Assembly (NCBI RefSeq): GCF_019710575.1
Contig: NZ_JAHWFK010000013.1
Coordinates: 482,948-546,947, forward strand
Direction of reading: 5' to 3'
Length of the DNA: 64,000 nt
Source of the DNA: Paractinoplanes polyasparticus
Lineage (GTDB): Bacteria; Actinomycetota; Actinomycetes; Mycobacteriales; Micromonosporaceae
Part shown: piece by piece, positions 8,987 to 17,745 of the stretch
Layout of the letters: every line of letters begins with the position of its first letter
Numbering within the stretch: the stretch's first letter is position 1
Notes under the pieces: generated by a model
Told to the model about the DNA's origin: nothing
Database searches by the model: none
The model's input: the letters and a program-made list of their open reading frames with translations, nothing else
Translations under genes and position numbers: made by a program

Positions 8987-9021
8987 CGCGTTTCCCGCTT
9001 CGGGGCCGCGGTCGGCGAGAT

Positions 9022-10176
9022 TCAGAGTTCGGCTGCCCGGGCCAGCAGGGCCCGGCGTTCCGGTCCGTCTCCGGTCGTGGCGGCGGCCTCGCGGAACAGG
9101 TCTTTCGCGCGCTCAAGGTCGCCGGCGCGGGCGGTCAGGTCGGCCTCGACCGCGATGACCATCGGGTAGGCGTCTCTGATGTCCCTGGTGTGCTCGAGCA
9201 GTTCGAGACCCCGTCCGGCGCCGAAGGCGTAGCCGTGGGCCACGGCCCGGTTGAGGGCGATCACCGGGGTCGGCTGCACGCGAGCCAGCTCGTCGTACCA
9301 GAGCGCTATCGAACGCCAGTCGGTGTCACCCGGTGTGACGGCGGTGGCGTGACAGGCGGCGATGCGGGCCTGCAGGGCGTACGGGCCTTCGACCGGGGTG
9401 CGCTGCAGGATCTGCACAGCCTCGGCGATCGCGGCCCGGTCCCAGCAGTCGCGGTCCTGACGGTCCAGGGGCACCAGGTCGCCGGCCGTGTCGCGCCGGG
9501 CGTGCCGGCGCGAGTGCTGCAGCAGGAACAGCGCCAGCAGCGACGTCACCTCGGACTCGGTGGGCATCAGCGTGCCCAGCAGCCGGGCCAGCCGGATCGC
9601 CTCGTCGGCGAGCCGCGGTTCGCCGTCGTACCCGCGGTTGAACAGCAGATACAGCACCGCCAGCACCCCCGGCAGGCGCTCGTCGAGCGCGTCGCCCTCG
9701 GGCACCCGGTACGGGATCCGCGCCGCCGCGATCTTCGACTTGGCCCGGGTCAGCCGCCGCGTCATCGTCGCCTCGGTGACCAGGAAGGCCCGGGCGATGT
9801 CACTGGTCGAAACCCCGGCCACCGTACGCAGGGTGAGCGCCACCCGCGCCTCCAGAGCGAGCGCGGGATGGCAGCACGTGAAGATCAGCCGGAGCCGGTC
9901 GTCCCTCGGGGCCGGAGTTTCGATCATCGCCATCTCCCGCAGCTTGCGATCCTCCACGGCGGCCCGCCGCAGCACGTCGAGAGCCCGGTTCCGGGCGACC
10001 GTCATCAGCCAGCCGCCCGGATTCTCCGGAACCCCGTCCCGCGGCCACCGTTCCAGCGCGGTGGCCAGGGCGTCCTGCGCGCAGTCCTCGGCGAGCGTCC
10101 AGTCGCCGGTCACCCGGATCAGGGTGGCGACGAGACGCCCCCAGTGCTCCTGGTGCGCAACGGCGACGGCGTCCAT
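9022..10176 (-). CDS. ECF sigma factor with C-terminal extension (ECF42 type)
   Basis: A 384-residue RNA polymerase sigma factor. Region 2 is at about 8-75 (AEDCAQDALATALERW, NPGGWLMTVARNRALD) and region 4 at about 105-155 (ALTLRTVAGVSTSDIARAFL). A long helical TPR-like C-terminal domain of about 200 residues follows (LNRAVAHGYAFGAGRGLELL). That extension and the adjacent DGPF gene are the hallmarks of group ECF42, which lacks an anti-sigma factor and is controlled through its own C-terminal domain. The ATG at 10176 lies 1 bp after the stop of the DGPF gene, so translation is probably coupled. Confidence 0.88.
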   Translation of the reverse strand: MDAVAVAHQEHWGRLVATLIRVTGDWTLAEDCAQDALATALERWPRDGVPENPGGWLMTVARNRALDVLRRAAVEDRKLREMAMIETPAPRDDRLRLIFTCCHPALALEARVALTLRTVAGVSTSDIARAFLVTEATMTRRLTRAKSKIAAARIPYRVPEGDALDERLPGVLAVLYLLFNRGYDGEPRLADEAIRLARLLGTLMPTESEVTSLLALFLLQHSRRHARRDTAGDLVPLDRQDRDCWDRAAIAEAVQILQRTPVEGPYALQARIAACHATAVTPGDTDWRSIALWYDELARVQPTPVIALNRAVAHGYAFGAGRGLELLEHTRDIRDAYPMVIAVEADLTARAGDLERAKDLFREAAATTGDGPERRALLARAAEL

Positions 10177-10177
10177 G

Positions 10178-10507
10178 TCAGAGGTCGGCGTACGGCCGAA
10201 GCTCGACCCGACCGCCGTGGGCCATCGGGTGCGCGGCCGCGACGGCGATGGCCTCGTCGAGGTCGGCGCACTCGAGGATGTCGTAGCCCACGATCACCTC
10301 TTTCGTCTCGGTGAACGGCCCGTCGGTCAGCAACACCTCACCGCCGCGCACCCGCACGGTGGTGGCGGCCGTCGGCGGCGCCAGCACGTTCCCGTCGAGC
10401 CGCCGCCCCGCCGCGTCGTTCTCGGCCACCCAGACGTCGATGTCGGGCACCCGCGACTCATCGGTCTCGGGCTCGGTGTCGGTGCAGACGAACATCATGT
10501 ACTTCAT
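10178..10507 (-). CDS. YciI-like DGPF-domain protein partnered with the ECF42 sigma factor
   Basis: A 109-residue protein with the family signature LTDGPFTETKE near residue 70 and an N-terminal MKYMMFVC beta strand. YCII/DGPF proteins are small ferredoxin-like-fold proteins that are typically the main target gene of ECF42 sigma factors; their chemistry is unclear. ATG 10507 is chosen because GGGGAGA lies about five bases upstream; the longer frame to 10561 has no such site. First gene of the two-gene unit with the sigma factor. Confidence 0.85.
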   Translation of the reverse strand: MKYMMFVCTDTEPETDESRVPDIDVWVAENDAAGRRLDGNVLAPPTAATTVRVRGGEVLLTDGPFTETKEVIVGYDILECADLDEAIAVAAAHPMAHGGRVELRPYADL

Positions 10508-10545
10508 CGCTGTCTCCCCATCTCGTTCCGCATCTTCACCCACAT

Positions 10546-10573
10546 GACGAACGCCGCCCACCCCATTCGGACA
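10546..10573 (-). promoter_or_regulatory. Candidate ECF42-type promoter for the DGPF-sigma unit
   Basis: On the minus strand TGTCCG (10573-10568) is followed after 18 bases by CGTC (10549-10546), about 38 bases before the ATG. ECF42 promoters are reported to carry a TGTCGA-like -35 and a CGTC-like -10; the first element here has one extra C. This is a visual match only. Confidence 0.35.
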
Positions 10574-10699
10574 GCCACCCGAAACTTTTCCCCGCTGCCC
10601 GTCTTTCTTCGCCGGCTCGACCGTGATGCAGCTACACGGGGTTCGGTTTCACCGGCCGAGGATGCGCCGGGAGAGGGATTCGCGCCGAGGGCGTCCGTC

Positions 10700-11650
10700 T
10701 CACGCCGGCGGCAAGTTGGGCGGGGTGACGACTTGGACGCTGGACAGGGTCGAGCGAACCGGACCGGGCACCGAGCCGAGCGACTGCAGGATGGCCAGGC
10801 AGGCCGCGCGCAGGTCAGAGCGCAAGTCGTGGTGCAGCACCGCGGACAAGTGGCCGGTTCGCAGCAATCCGGTGTTCTCGTCGTCGAGGTCGTGGGCCAC
10901 GAAGGCGTCGTACTTGCGGCGCTCGGCGGCGAAGGCGGCGATCACGGCGGCGGTGTGGCCGCGCTCCGGGGTATAGACCGCCCTTATCGACGGGTTGGCG
11001 GCCAACGTGGCTCGCACGTGGGCGGAATCGGTCATCTGGAGGCGGCGGTTCGGAGAGCGGGTGCGCAGCTCAGCCCGAAACCCGGCAACGCGTTCGGCCG
11101 CGGTCGTCGCAAGGACGATCAGCACGTCACCGGCCCGGTCGGCCAGCCACTGCTCGATCAGGTAGGCGGCGGTGGCTCCGGCCTCGGGCTCGGCCAGGCC
11201 CACATGGGCCACCCGCTTGCTGGCAGGCAGGTCGGTGTTGAGGGTGACCACCGGGATCTCCAGGCGGCCGATGGCCTCGATGAGCTCGGGTGACTCGGCG
11301 GCCTCGAGGATCAGGCCGTGGGACCGTGAGCGGGCGACCTTGGCCAGCTCGGTCAGCGGGTCGGCAGCGGGGCGCAGGCGGGGGCGGATCACGGCGGGGC
11401 GCAGGGCCGGCAGTTCGGATCGCAAAGCAGCGCCGGCGCGGGTGCCGTCGGCGACGATCAGGTCGACGGTGAACGTGCCGGCCGGCAGGGATGGCTGGTC
11501 ATGGCGGCGGTCCAGGGCCGCTATGGCCTGGTGGACGTCGCGGATCGTGCTCTCGCGCACGCCGCCACGGTGGTGCAGCACGCGGTCGACGGTGGCCTGG
11601 CTGAGACCGGCCTGGGCGGCGATCTCCCGGATCCGGTGCGGATGCTTCAC
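10700..11650 (-). CDS. LacI-family transcriptional regulator
   Basis: A 316-residue regulator: N-terminal HTH (REIAAQAGLSQATVDRVLHHRGGV, residues about 6-29, describing helix-turn-helix and hinge approach) and a periplasmic-binding-protein-like effector domain (VPVVTLNTDLP-type strand around residue 155, then GHTAAVIAAF). The variant TVDRVLHHR instead of TVSRVLN is typical of a LacI subgroup that often controls sugar or cyclitol uptake. GTG 11650 is used because GGGAGG lies upstream at good spacing; GTG 11662 is possible. No transporter is adjacent, so the target is unknown. Confidence 0.8.
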   Translation of the reverse strand: MKHPHRIREIAAQAGLSQATVDRVLHHRGGVRESTIRDVHQAIAALDRRHDQPSLPAGTFTVDLIVADGTRAGAALRSELPALRPAVIRPRLRPAADPLTELAKVARSRSHGLILEAAESPELIEAIGRLEIPVVTLNTDLPASKRVAHVGLAEPEAGATAAYLIEQWLADRAGDVLIVLATTAAERVAGFRAELRTRSPNRRLQMTDSAHVRATLAANPSIRAVYTPERGHTAAVIAAFAAERRKYDAFVAHDLDDENTGLLRTGHLSAVLHHDLRSDLRAACLAILQSLGSVPGPVRSTLSSVQVVTPPNLPPA

Positions 11651-11739
11651 GAGAAGCCCCACCTCCCGCGTACAGGATGAGGGGTTTCTGAGGGCCTATG
11701 GAAGAGCCTTGATGTGTGGTCAGCCCATCGCGTGACTGG

Positions 11740-12708
11740 TCACGCGTCACCGTCGAGCAGGGCGACCATGCGGCGGTGCTCGTCGGCCATCTGGGCCAGC
11801 AGCAGGTGACGCTGGGTGGCCGGCATCTCGGGGTTGTCCATCAGCTGGTCGAGCTGGGTGCCCAGGTCGGCCAGGCTGGGGCGCAACTCGTCGACCGCGG
11901 TGGAGACGGGCGCGGGCGGCGGCTCGACCGGCGCCGGAGCCGGAGGAGGAGCAGGAGCGGGAGCGGGCGCGGGCGGTTCGACGGCCTTGATCTCGACCGT
12001 CGGGGCGGCGACGGCCGCGGGCGCGGGCGGCGGCTCGACCGTCGGGGCGGCCGGAGGCAACCGGACACCGTCGGGTTCCGGGGCCTCGTACGACCGCGCG
12101 CGGGCCAGCAGATCGTTGAGCGTGGCGGTGAGCTCGGCCACCTCGCGCGGGCTCTTCACCTCGGGCAGGTGCTGATCGGGGTCGGCCGGATCGAGGTCGC
12201 GGGCGGCCGACAGCAGACGCTGGAAGGGACGCAGGACGAGGCCGGTGGCGAACCAGACTCCGGCCGCGCTGAGCAGGGCGGCGAGCAGCACCAGCAGATC
12301 CACGATCAGCACGTTATCGTCGTGCTGCTCCTCGAGGCCGTTCAGGCTGACCAGAATTTGCAGCTGGGCGCCGGTCACGAGGGTCTGGGCCAGCGAGCGC
12401 CACTGTTCGTCGCCCGAGTTGACGGTCGAATAGCCGTCGCTCACCGGCAGCGGGAAGCCGGCCGACGAGCCCACCTGCTTGAGCATCTCGCCGTTGGCGA
12501 TCAGCCGGATGGCGAACGTCCCGTCCGTCGGCAGCGAGCCGTTCTTCGTCGCCGCGGCCTTCACCCGATCGGCGCGCTGGGCGAGCGTCCGGTCGAGGTC
12601 GGCCCGGTCCCGGTGGTCGATGCGCACGACGATGACCAGCCCCGCGAGGGCGACCACGAGGGCGACGAGCGCGGTCACGGTGAGCGTGAGCTGAGTGCGG
12701 AGCCTCAT
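11740..12708 (-). CDS. HAMP-domain membrane protein resembling a kinase without catalytic parts
   Basis: A 322-residue protein laid out like a sensor kinase: TM1 at about 5-27, an extracytoplasmic domain of about 100 residues, TM2 near 137-160, a HAMP domain (VLRPFQRLLSAARDL, then PREVAELTATLNDLL) and a long Pro/Ala-rich linker. It ends in a 50-residue segment that aligns with a HisKA dimerisation helix pair. The H-box position reads VDELRPSL, so the phosphorylatable His is replaced by Asp (D273), and the protein stops where the ATPase domain should begin. It cannot be an active kinase; a role as a partner or decoy is inference. ATG 12708 is preferred over GTG 12729. Confidence 0.75.
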   Translation of the reverse strand: MRLRTQLTLTVTALVALVVALAGLVIVVRIDHRDRADLDRTLAQRADRVKAAATKNGSLPTDGTFAIRLIANGEMLKQVGSSAGFPLPVSDGYSTVNSGDEQWRSLAQTLVTGAQLQILVSLNGLEEQHDDNVLIVDLLVLLAALLSAAGVWFATGLVLRPFQRLLSAARDLDPADPDQHLPEVKSPREVAELTATLNDLLARARSYEAPEPDGVRLPPAAPTVEPPPAPAAVAAPTVEIKAVEPPAPAPAPAPPPAPAPVEPPPAPVSTAVDELRPSLADLGTQLDQLMDNPEMPATQRHLLLAQMADEHRRMVALLDGDA

Positions 12709-12774
12709 GATTGGGGCTTTGATCCTCACGACGTGGCGGGAAAGAAGTCGGGCACTCGGTTAAGCTATTACCTG

Positions 12775-12858
12775 CCCGCGTCGAGAGGCGCTGCGACGGA
12801 ACCGGTGTGCCGGTCTCCGCCACGCTCGACCCGGGTTTCATGACCTCAAGGGCGCCTC
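12775..12858 (+). ncRNA. S-adenosylhomocysteine (SAH) riboswitch upstream of ahcY
   Basis: The region carries the core AGGCGCTGCGAC (12786-12797) typical of SAH riboswitches. P1 is formed by CCCG-c-GTCGAG (12775-12785) with CTCGAC-c-CGGG (12825-12835). A hairpin with CCGG arms lies at 12802-12813. The downstream GCGCCTC (12852-12858) complements GAGGCGC (12785-12791), giving the pseudoknot. The Shine-Dalgarno AGGGAGGAG begins 6 bases after the pseudoknot arm. SAH riboswitches turn expression on when SAH accumulates, which fits the hydrolase gene that follows. Confidence 0.88.
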
Positions 12859-12880
12859 CTGATGAGGGAGGAGCCCTCGC

Positions 12881-14356
<1,476 letters not shown>

Positions 14357-14364
14357 CAACTGCT

Positions 14365-14405
14365 CTTTCCCCGCCCGGCCGCATCGGCGGGGCGGGCGGG
14401 GAAAG
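14365..14405 (+). terminator. Terminator-like hairpin between ahcY and the antiporter
   Basis: A perfect 13-bp stem, CTTTCCCCGCCCG at 14365-14377 with its complement at 14393-14405, starting 8 bases after the ahcY stop. The 3' arm contains GGGGAAAG, which is also the only plausible ribosome binding site for the GTG start at 14414, so the hairpin would both attenuate read-through and mask translation of the next gene. Confidence 0.7.
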
Positions 14406-14413
14406 ATGGTTTT

Positions 14414-16042
14414 GTGCACGTCGAGGACACCCTGCTCTTCATTCTGGCCGCCGTCGCAGTGATCATCGCCATGCGGTGGATCTCGGAGAAGACCGGACTG
14501 CCGGCCGCTGCTCTTCTGACGATCGCCGGCATCACGTACGCGGTGCTTCCCGGACCGAACGTCGAGCTCGAACCTGAGCTGGTCATGACGTACTTGATTC
14601 CGCCGTTGCTCTACAGCGCGGCGCTCGACTCGTCGCTGCTCGACATCCGCCGCCACCTGCGCACCGTGATCAGCCTGTCGGTGCTGCTGGTGCTGGCGAC
14701 CGCGCTGCTCATCGGCTTCGGCATCAGCTGGTGGGTGGGCGGCGCCACGCTCGCGGCCGGCATCGCGCTGGGTGCGGCCGTGGCCCCACCCGACCCGGTC
14801 GCCGCGCTGGCCGTGGGCCGCCGGGCCGGGCTGCCCGGCAAACTGATCACGCTGATCCAGGGTGAGGGCCTGCTCAACGACGCGACCGCGCTCACCATCC
14901 TCACCGTGGCGATCGCGGCCGCCGACGGCGACGGCTTCTCCTTCCCGTCCGCGACCGGCAAGTTCTTCGTCATGGCGATCGGCGGCGTGATCGCCGGTGT
15001 GGTCGTGGCCTACGCGATCCGCTTCATGCGGCCGCTGCGGAGAGACACGCTGAGCTCGAACGCGATGTCCCTGGCGACCCCGTTCGCGGCCTACGTGCTG
15101 GCCGAGTCGGTGCACGTCTCCGGCGTGCTCGCCGTGGTCATCGCCGGCCTGATCATCGGCCACGACTCGTCCCGGCACAGCATGGCGGCCAGCCGGCTGC
15201 AGACCACCGCGGTCTGGCGCCTGGTCGACTTCCTGCTCGAGGGCCTGGTCTTCCTGTTGATCGGCCAGCAGCTGCCGATCGTGGTCGACGAGCTGAGCGA
15301 GTACACGACGGCGACCATCGCCACCGCCGTCGGCGTGACCGTCGGGGTGACGCTGCTGCTGCGCCCGCTCTGGCTGATCCTCACGCAGCTGCTGCCCCGG
15401 TCGCTACACCTGCGGCTGGGTGGCGAAGCCGACGTCGAGGGCACGTCCCGCAACCCCGAGAAGGCCCTCAACGGCCGGGAGGTCACGGCGCTCAGCTGGG
15501 CCGGCACCCGCGGCGTGATCAGCCTTGCGGCGATCTTCACACTGCCCGCATCGGTGCCCAACCGGGGGCTGCTGCACTTCTGCGCGTTCGTGGTCGTGCT
15601 GGTCACGCTGCTCGGCCAGGGCCTGACGTTCGCGCCGCTGGCGCACCGGCTGGGCCTGCGCGCCAACAAGACGGACGAGGCCCGGGAACGCAACGAGGCG
15701 CGTTCGGCCGCGGTGCAGGCCGCCCTCGACCGGCTGGACGACGTCCGGGCCGAGAAGCACGACCACGTCGAGGACGTGGCCATCGAGCACATGCGCAAGC
15801 AGCTGGAGGTTCGCCTCGAGCGCTACCGCCGCCGCCTCGACCTGCTCGAGAAGGCCGACTCCGACGAGGTCCCGGCCTCCCCGCAGTACGAGGCGGCCCT
15901 CATGGTGCGCCGAATGACGATCGAGGCGCAGCGCGAGGAGCTTTTGCGCTGGCGCGACGCCGGAAACCTGAACGACGAAGGCCTGCGCATCCTCGAACGA
16001 GAGCTGGACCACGAAGAGCGCCTGCTCCCGGAGCGCAGGTAA
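14414..16042 (+). CDS. Cation/proton antiporter, CPA1 family
   Basis: A 542-residue Na+/H+ exchanger. About 12 hydrophobic segments cover residues 3-415. Family motifs include IPPLLYSAAL (near 60), APPDPVAALAVG (near 117) and EGLLNDATALT (near 153), whose Asn-Asp and Asp residues form the ion path. A charged coiled-coil-like cytosolic tail of about 120 residues follows (ARERNEARSAAVQAALDRL). It exchanges monovalent cations for protons across the membrane. A second, more distant member lies at 58760. Whether it belongs to the ahcY transcript depends on read-through of the hairpin before it. Confidence 0.9.
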   Translation: MHVEDTLLFILAAVAVIIAMRWISEKTGLPAAALLTIAGITYAVLPGPNVELEPELVMTYLIPPLLYSAALDSSLLDIRRHLRTVISLSVLLVLATALLIGFGISWWVGGATLAAGIALGAAVAPPDPVAALAVGRRAGLPGKLITLIQGEGLLNDATALTILTVAIAAADGDGFSFPSATGKFFVMAIGGVIAGVVVAYAIRFMRPLRRDTLSSNAMSLATPFAAYVLAESVHVSGVLAVVIAGLIIGHDSSRHSMAASRLQTTAVWRLVDFLLEGLVFLLIGQQLPIVVDELSEYTTATIATAVGVTVGVTLLLRPLWLILTQLLPRSLHLRLGGEADVEGTSRNPEKALNGREVTALSWAGTRGVISLAAIFTLPASVPNRGLLHFCAFVVVLVTLLGQGLTFAPLAHRLGLRANKTDEARERNEARSAAVQAALDRLDDVRAEKHDHVEDVAIEHMRKQLEVRLERYRRRLDLLEKADSDEVPASPQYEAALMVRRMTIEAQREELLRWRDAGNLNDEGLRILERELDHEERLLPERR

Positions 16043-16065
16043 GACTGACCAAGGTCAACGTCAGA

Positions 16066-16178
16066 ATGTCGTAGCTGGGAGCGGTGTACGGACCGCTGCT
16101 CCCGCCGAGGGCCCGGCCGGGCTGAGCAGGGCGCTGGCGCGCCCAGAACGCTCAACCCGACCGGGCGACCTGCGTAAG
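16066..16178 (+). repeat. 113-bp structured dispersed repeat, copy 1
   Basis: This segment matches the reverse complement of 56994-57106 over exactly 113 bp with no gaps, 95 identities by my count (84%). A 31-nt core (16124-16154) is identical. The core folds as an inner GGGCGC/GCGCCC hairpin (16129-16144) on a longer stem formed by 16113-16127 and 16150-16164. The copy sits between the antiporter stop and the TetR promoter. Confidence 0.85.
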
Positions 16179-16208
16179 GGGCGAAGCCCAATCGATGTTG
16201 ACGGCTTC

Positions 16209-16257
16209 CTGACACCCTCGACTACACACGCGTGTAGTAACCTACACACGTGAGTAG
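16209..16257 (+). promoter_or_regulatory. Promoter and double TetR-type operator, probably leaderless
   Basis: Two similar near-palindromes follow each other: CTACACACGCGTGTAG (16222-16237) and CTACACACGTGAGTAG (16242-16257). The second overlaps the GTG start at 16250. A -35-like CTGACA (16209-16214) and a -10-like TGTAGT (16233-16238) put the transcription start close to the start codon. This is the expected layout for autorepression by the TetR protein encoded here. Confidence 0.65.
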
Positions 16258-16855
16258 CGATCTGACCGCACGTGCGCGCATCCGGGACGCCGCGATCGAG
16301 CTCTTTGCTGAACGTGGCATCGACGGAGCCACCATTCGTGACATCGCGCAGCAGGCCGATGTCTCGTCCGGGCTGTTGCGCCACCATTTCGGCTCCAAAG
16401 AGGGCCTGCGCGACGCGTGCGACGAGTGGGCGCTGAACGAGCTGACCAAGATCAGCGGCCAGTTCACCGAGTTCAACACGCTCGACGGGCTGACTCCCCG
16501 CGTCCAGCTGCTCCAGCGCTACCTGATCCGCTCCACCATGGACGGTTCGCCGACCGGCGCCGCCATGTTCGACCGCATGCTGATCTTCGGGCACCAATGG
16601 CTGGCCACCACCAACCTCAAGATCGCCGACCCGGAGGCGTTCGTGGCGGTGCTCGCCGTCATGAAGATGTCGCTGTTCACCATGCGTGACCTGCTGTCGC
16701 GCGCACTCGGCAGCGATGTGACCGAGCCGGCCACCTGGGCGCGCATGCTCCAGGCGACGCTCGACCTGTTCTCCCAACCCCTCATCACCGAGGAGCAGGC
16801 CCTGCAGGCGCAGGCCGCTCTTGACCGGCTGATCGCCGGAGAGGAAGCATCATGA
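16250..16855 (+). CDS. TetR-family repressor of the adjacent ABC exporter
   Basis: A 201-residue regulator with an N-terminal HTH ([20 protein letters not shown], then [17 protein letters not shown], residues 13-50) and a helical ligand domain. It overlaps the ATP-binding gene by ATGA and sits directly on its own operators, so it most likely represses the three-gene exporter unit until a toxic ligand binds. No ribosome binding site is visible, in keeping with a leaderless message. Confidence 0.88.
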   Translation: MSSDLTARARIRDAAIELFAERGIDGATIRDIAQQADVSSGLLRHHFGSKEGLRDACDEWALNELTKISGQFTEFNTLDGLTPRVQLLQRYLIRSTMDGSPTGAAMFDRMLIFGHQWLATTNLKIADPEAFVAVLAVMKMSLFTMRDLLSRALGSDVTEPATWARMLQATLDLFSQPLITEEQALQAQAALDRLIAGEEAS

Positions 16856-17745
16856 CCGAGGCCATCGACGCCACGGGGCTCGTCAAACGGTTCGGCCAGG
16901 TCACCGCCCTCGACGGGCTCGACCTGCACGTCGCGACGGGCGAGGTGCACGGATTCCTGGGTCCCAACGGGGCCGGCAAGACCACCACCATCCGCATCCT
17001 GCTCGGCCTGATGCGGCACAACGGCGGGAGTGTCAGCCTGCTCGGCGGCAACCCGTGGACCGAGGCCACCGCGTTGCACCGGCGTCTGGCGTACGTGCCG
17101 GGCGACGTCACGCTCTGGCCCACCCTGACCGGCGGCGAGGTGATCGACCTGCTCGGGCGGCTGCGCGGCGGCCTCGACGCCAAGCGCAAGGCCGACCTGC
17201 TGGAACGTTTCCAGCTCGACCCGCGCAAGAAGGGCCGCACGTATTCCAAGGGCAACCGGCAGAAGGTCGCGCTGATCGCGGCGCTGTCGTCCGATGTGGA
17301 GCTGCTCATCCTCGACGAGCCGACCTCCGGGCTCGACCCGCTCATGGAAGAGGTGTTCCGCGAGGTCATCCTCGAGGAGAAACGGCGCGGCGACCGTACG
17401 GTGCTGCTGTCCAGCCACATCCTGGCCGAGGTCGAGGCGCTGTGCGACCGGTTGACGATCATCCGCGACGGCCGCACGGTCGAGACCGGCACGCTCACCG
17501 ACCTGCGCCACCTGACCCGCACGTCGATCCAGGCCGAGCTGGCCGGGCCGCCCGACGGGCTGGCCACGCTGACCGGCGTGCACGACTTCCAGCTCGATCA
17601 CGACCGCGTACGTTTCGACGTCGACACCGAAGCACTCGAGCCCGCCCTGCAGAAGCTGGTCCAGGTCGGCGTACGCAGCCTGGTCAGCCAGCCGCCCTCG
17701 CTCGAGGAGCTGTTCCTGCGGCAGTACCAGAAGGCCGACCGATGA
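16852..17745 (+). CDS. ABC exporter ATP-binding protein
   Basis: A 297-residue ATPase of the drug-export (DrrA-like) class. Walker A is GPNGAGKTT near residue 38. The signature motif is weak ([15 protein letters not shown]). Walker B with the catalytic Glu is [13 protein letters not shown] near 156, and the switch His is in SSHILAE. The C-terminal 80 residues are the extra domain usual in this class. It overlaps the regulator before it and the permease after it by ATGA, so the three are translated together. With the tetronasin-type permease it would export a hydrophobic compound. Confidence 0.92.
   Translation: MTEAIDATGLVKRFGQVTALDGLDLHVATGEVHGFLGPNGAGKTTTIRILLGLMRHNGGSVSLLGGNPWTEATALHRRLAYVPGDVTLWPTLTGGEVIDLLGRLRGGLDAKRKADLLERFQLDPRKKGRTYSKGNRQKVALIAALSSDVELLILDEPTSGLDPLMEEVFREVILEEKRRGDRTVLLSSHILAEVEALCDRLTIIRDGRTVETGTLTDLRHLTRTSIQAELAGPPDGLATLTGVHDFQLDHDRVRFDVDTEALEPALQKLVQVGVRSLVSQPPSLEELFLRQYQKADR

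Noticed and set aside
15823..16215. Coding frames across the 113-bp repeat (similar peptides at both copies)
   Set aside because: The shared peptides arise because the DNA repeat is conserved in all frames; the frames have no start signal and the two copies are better explained by a conserved hairpin.
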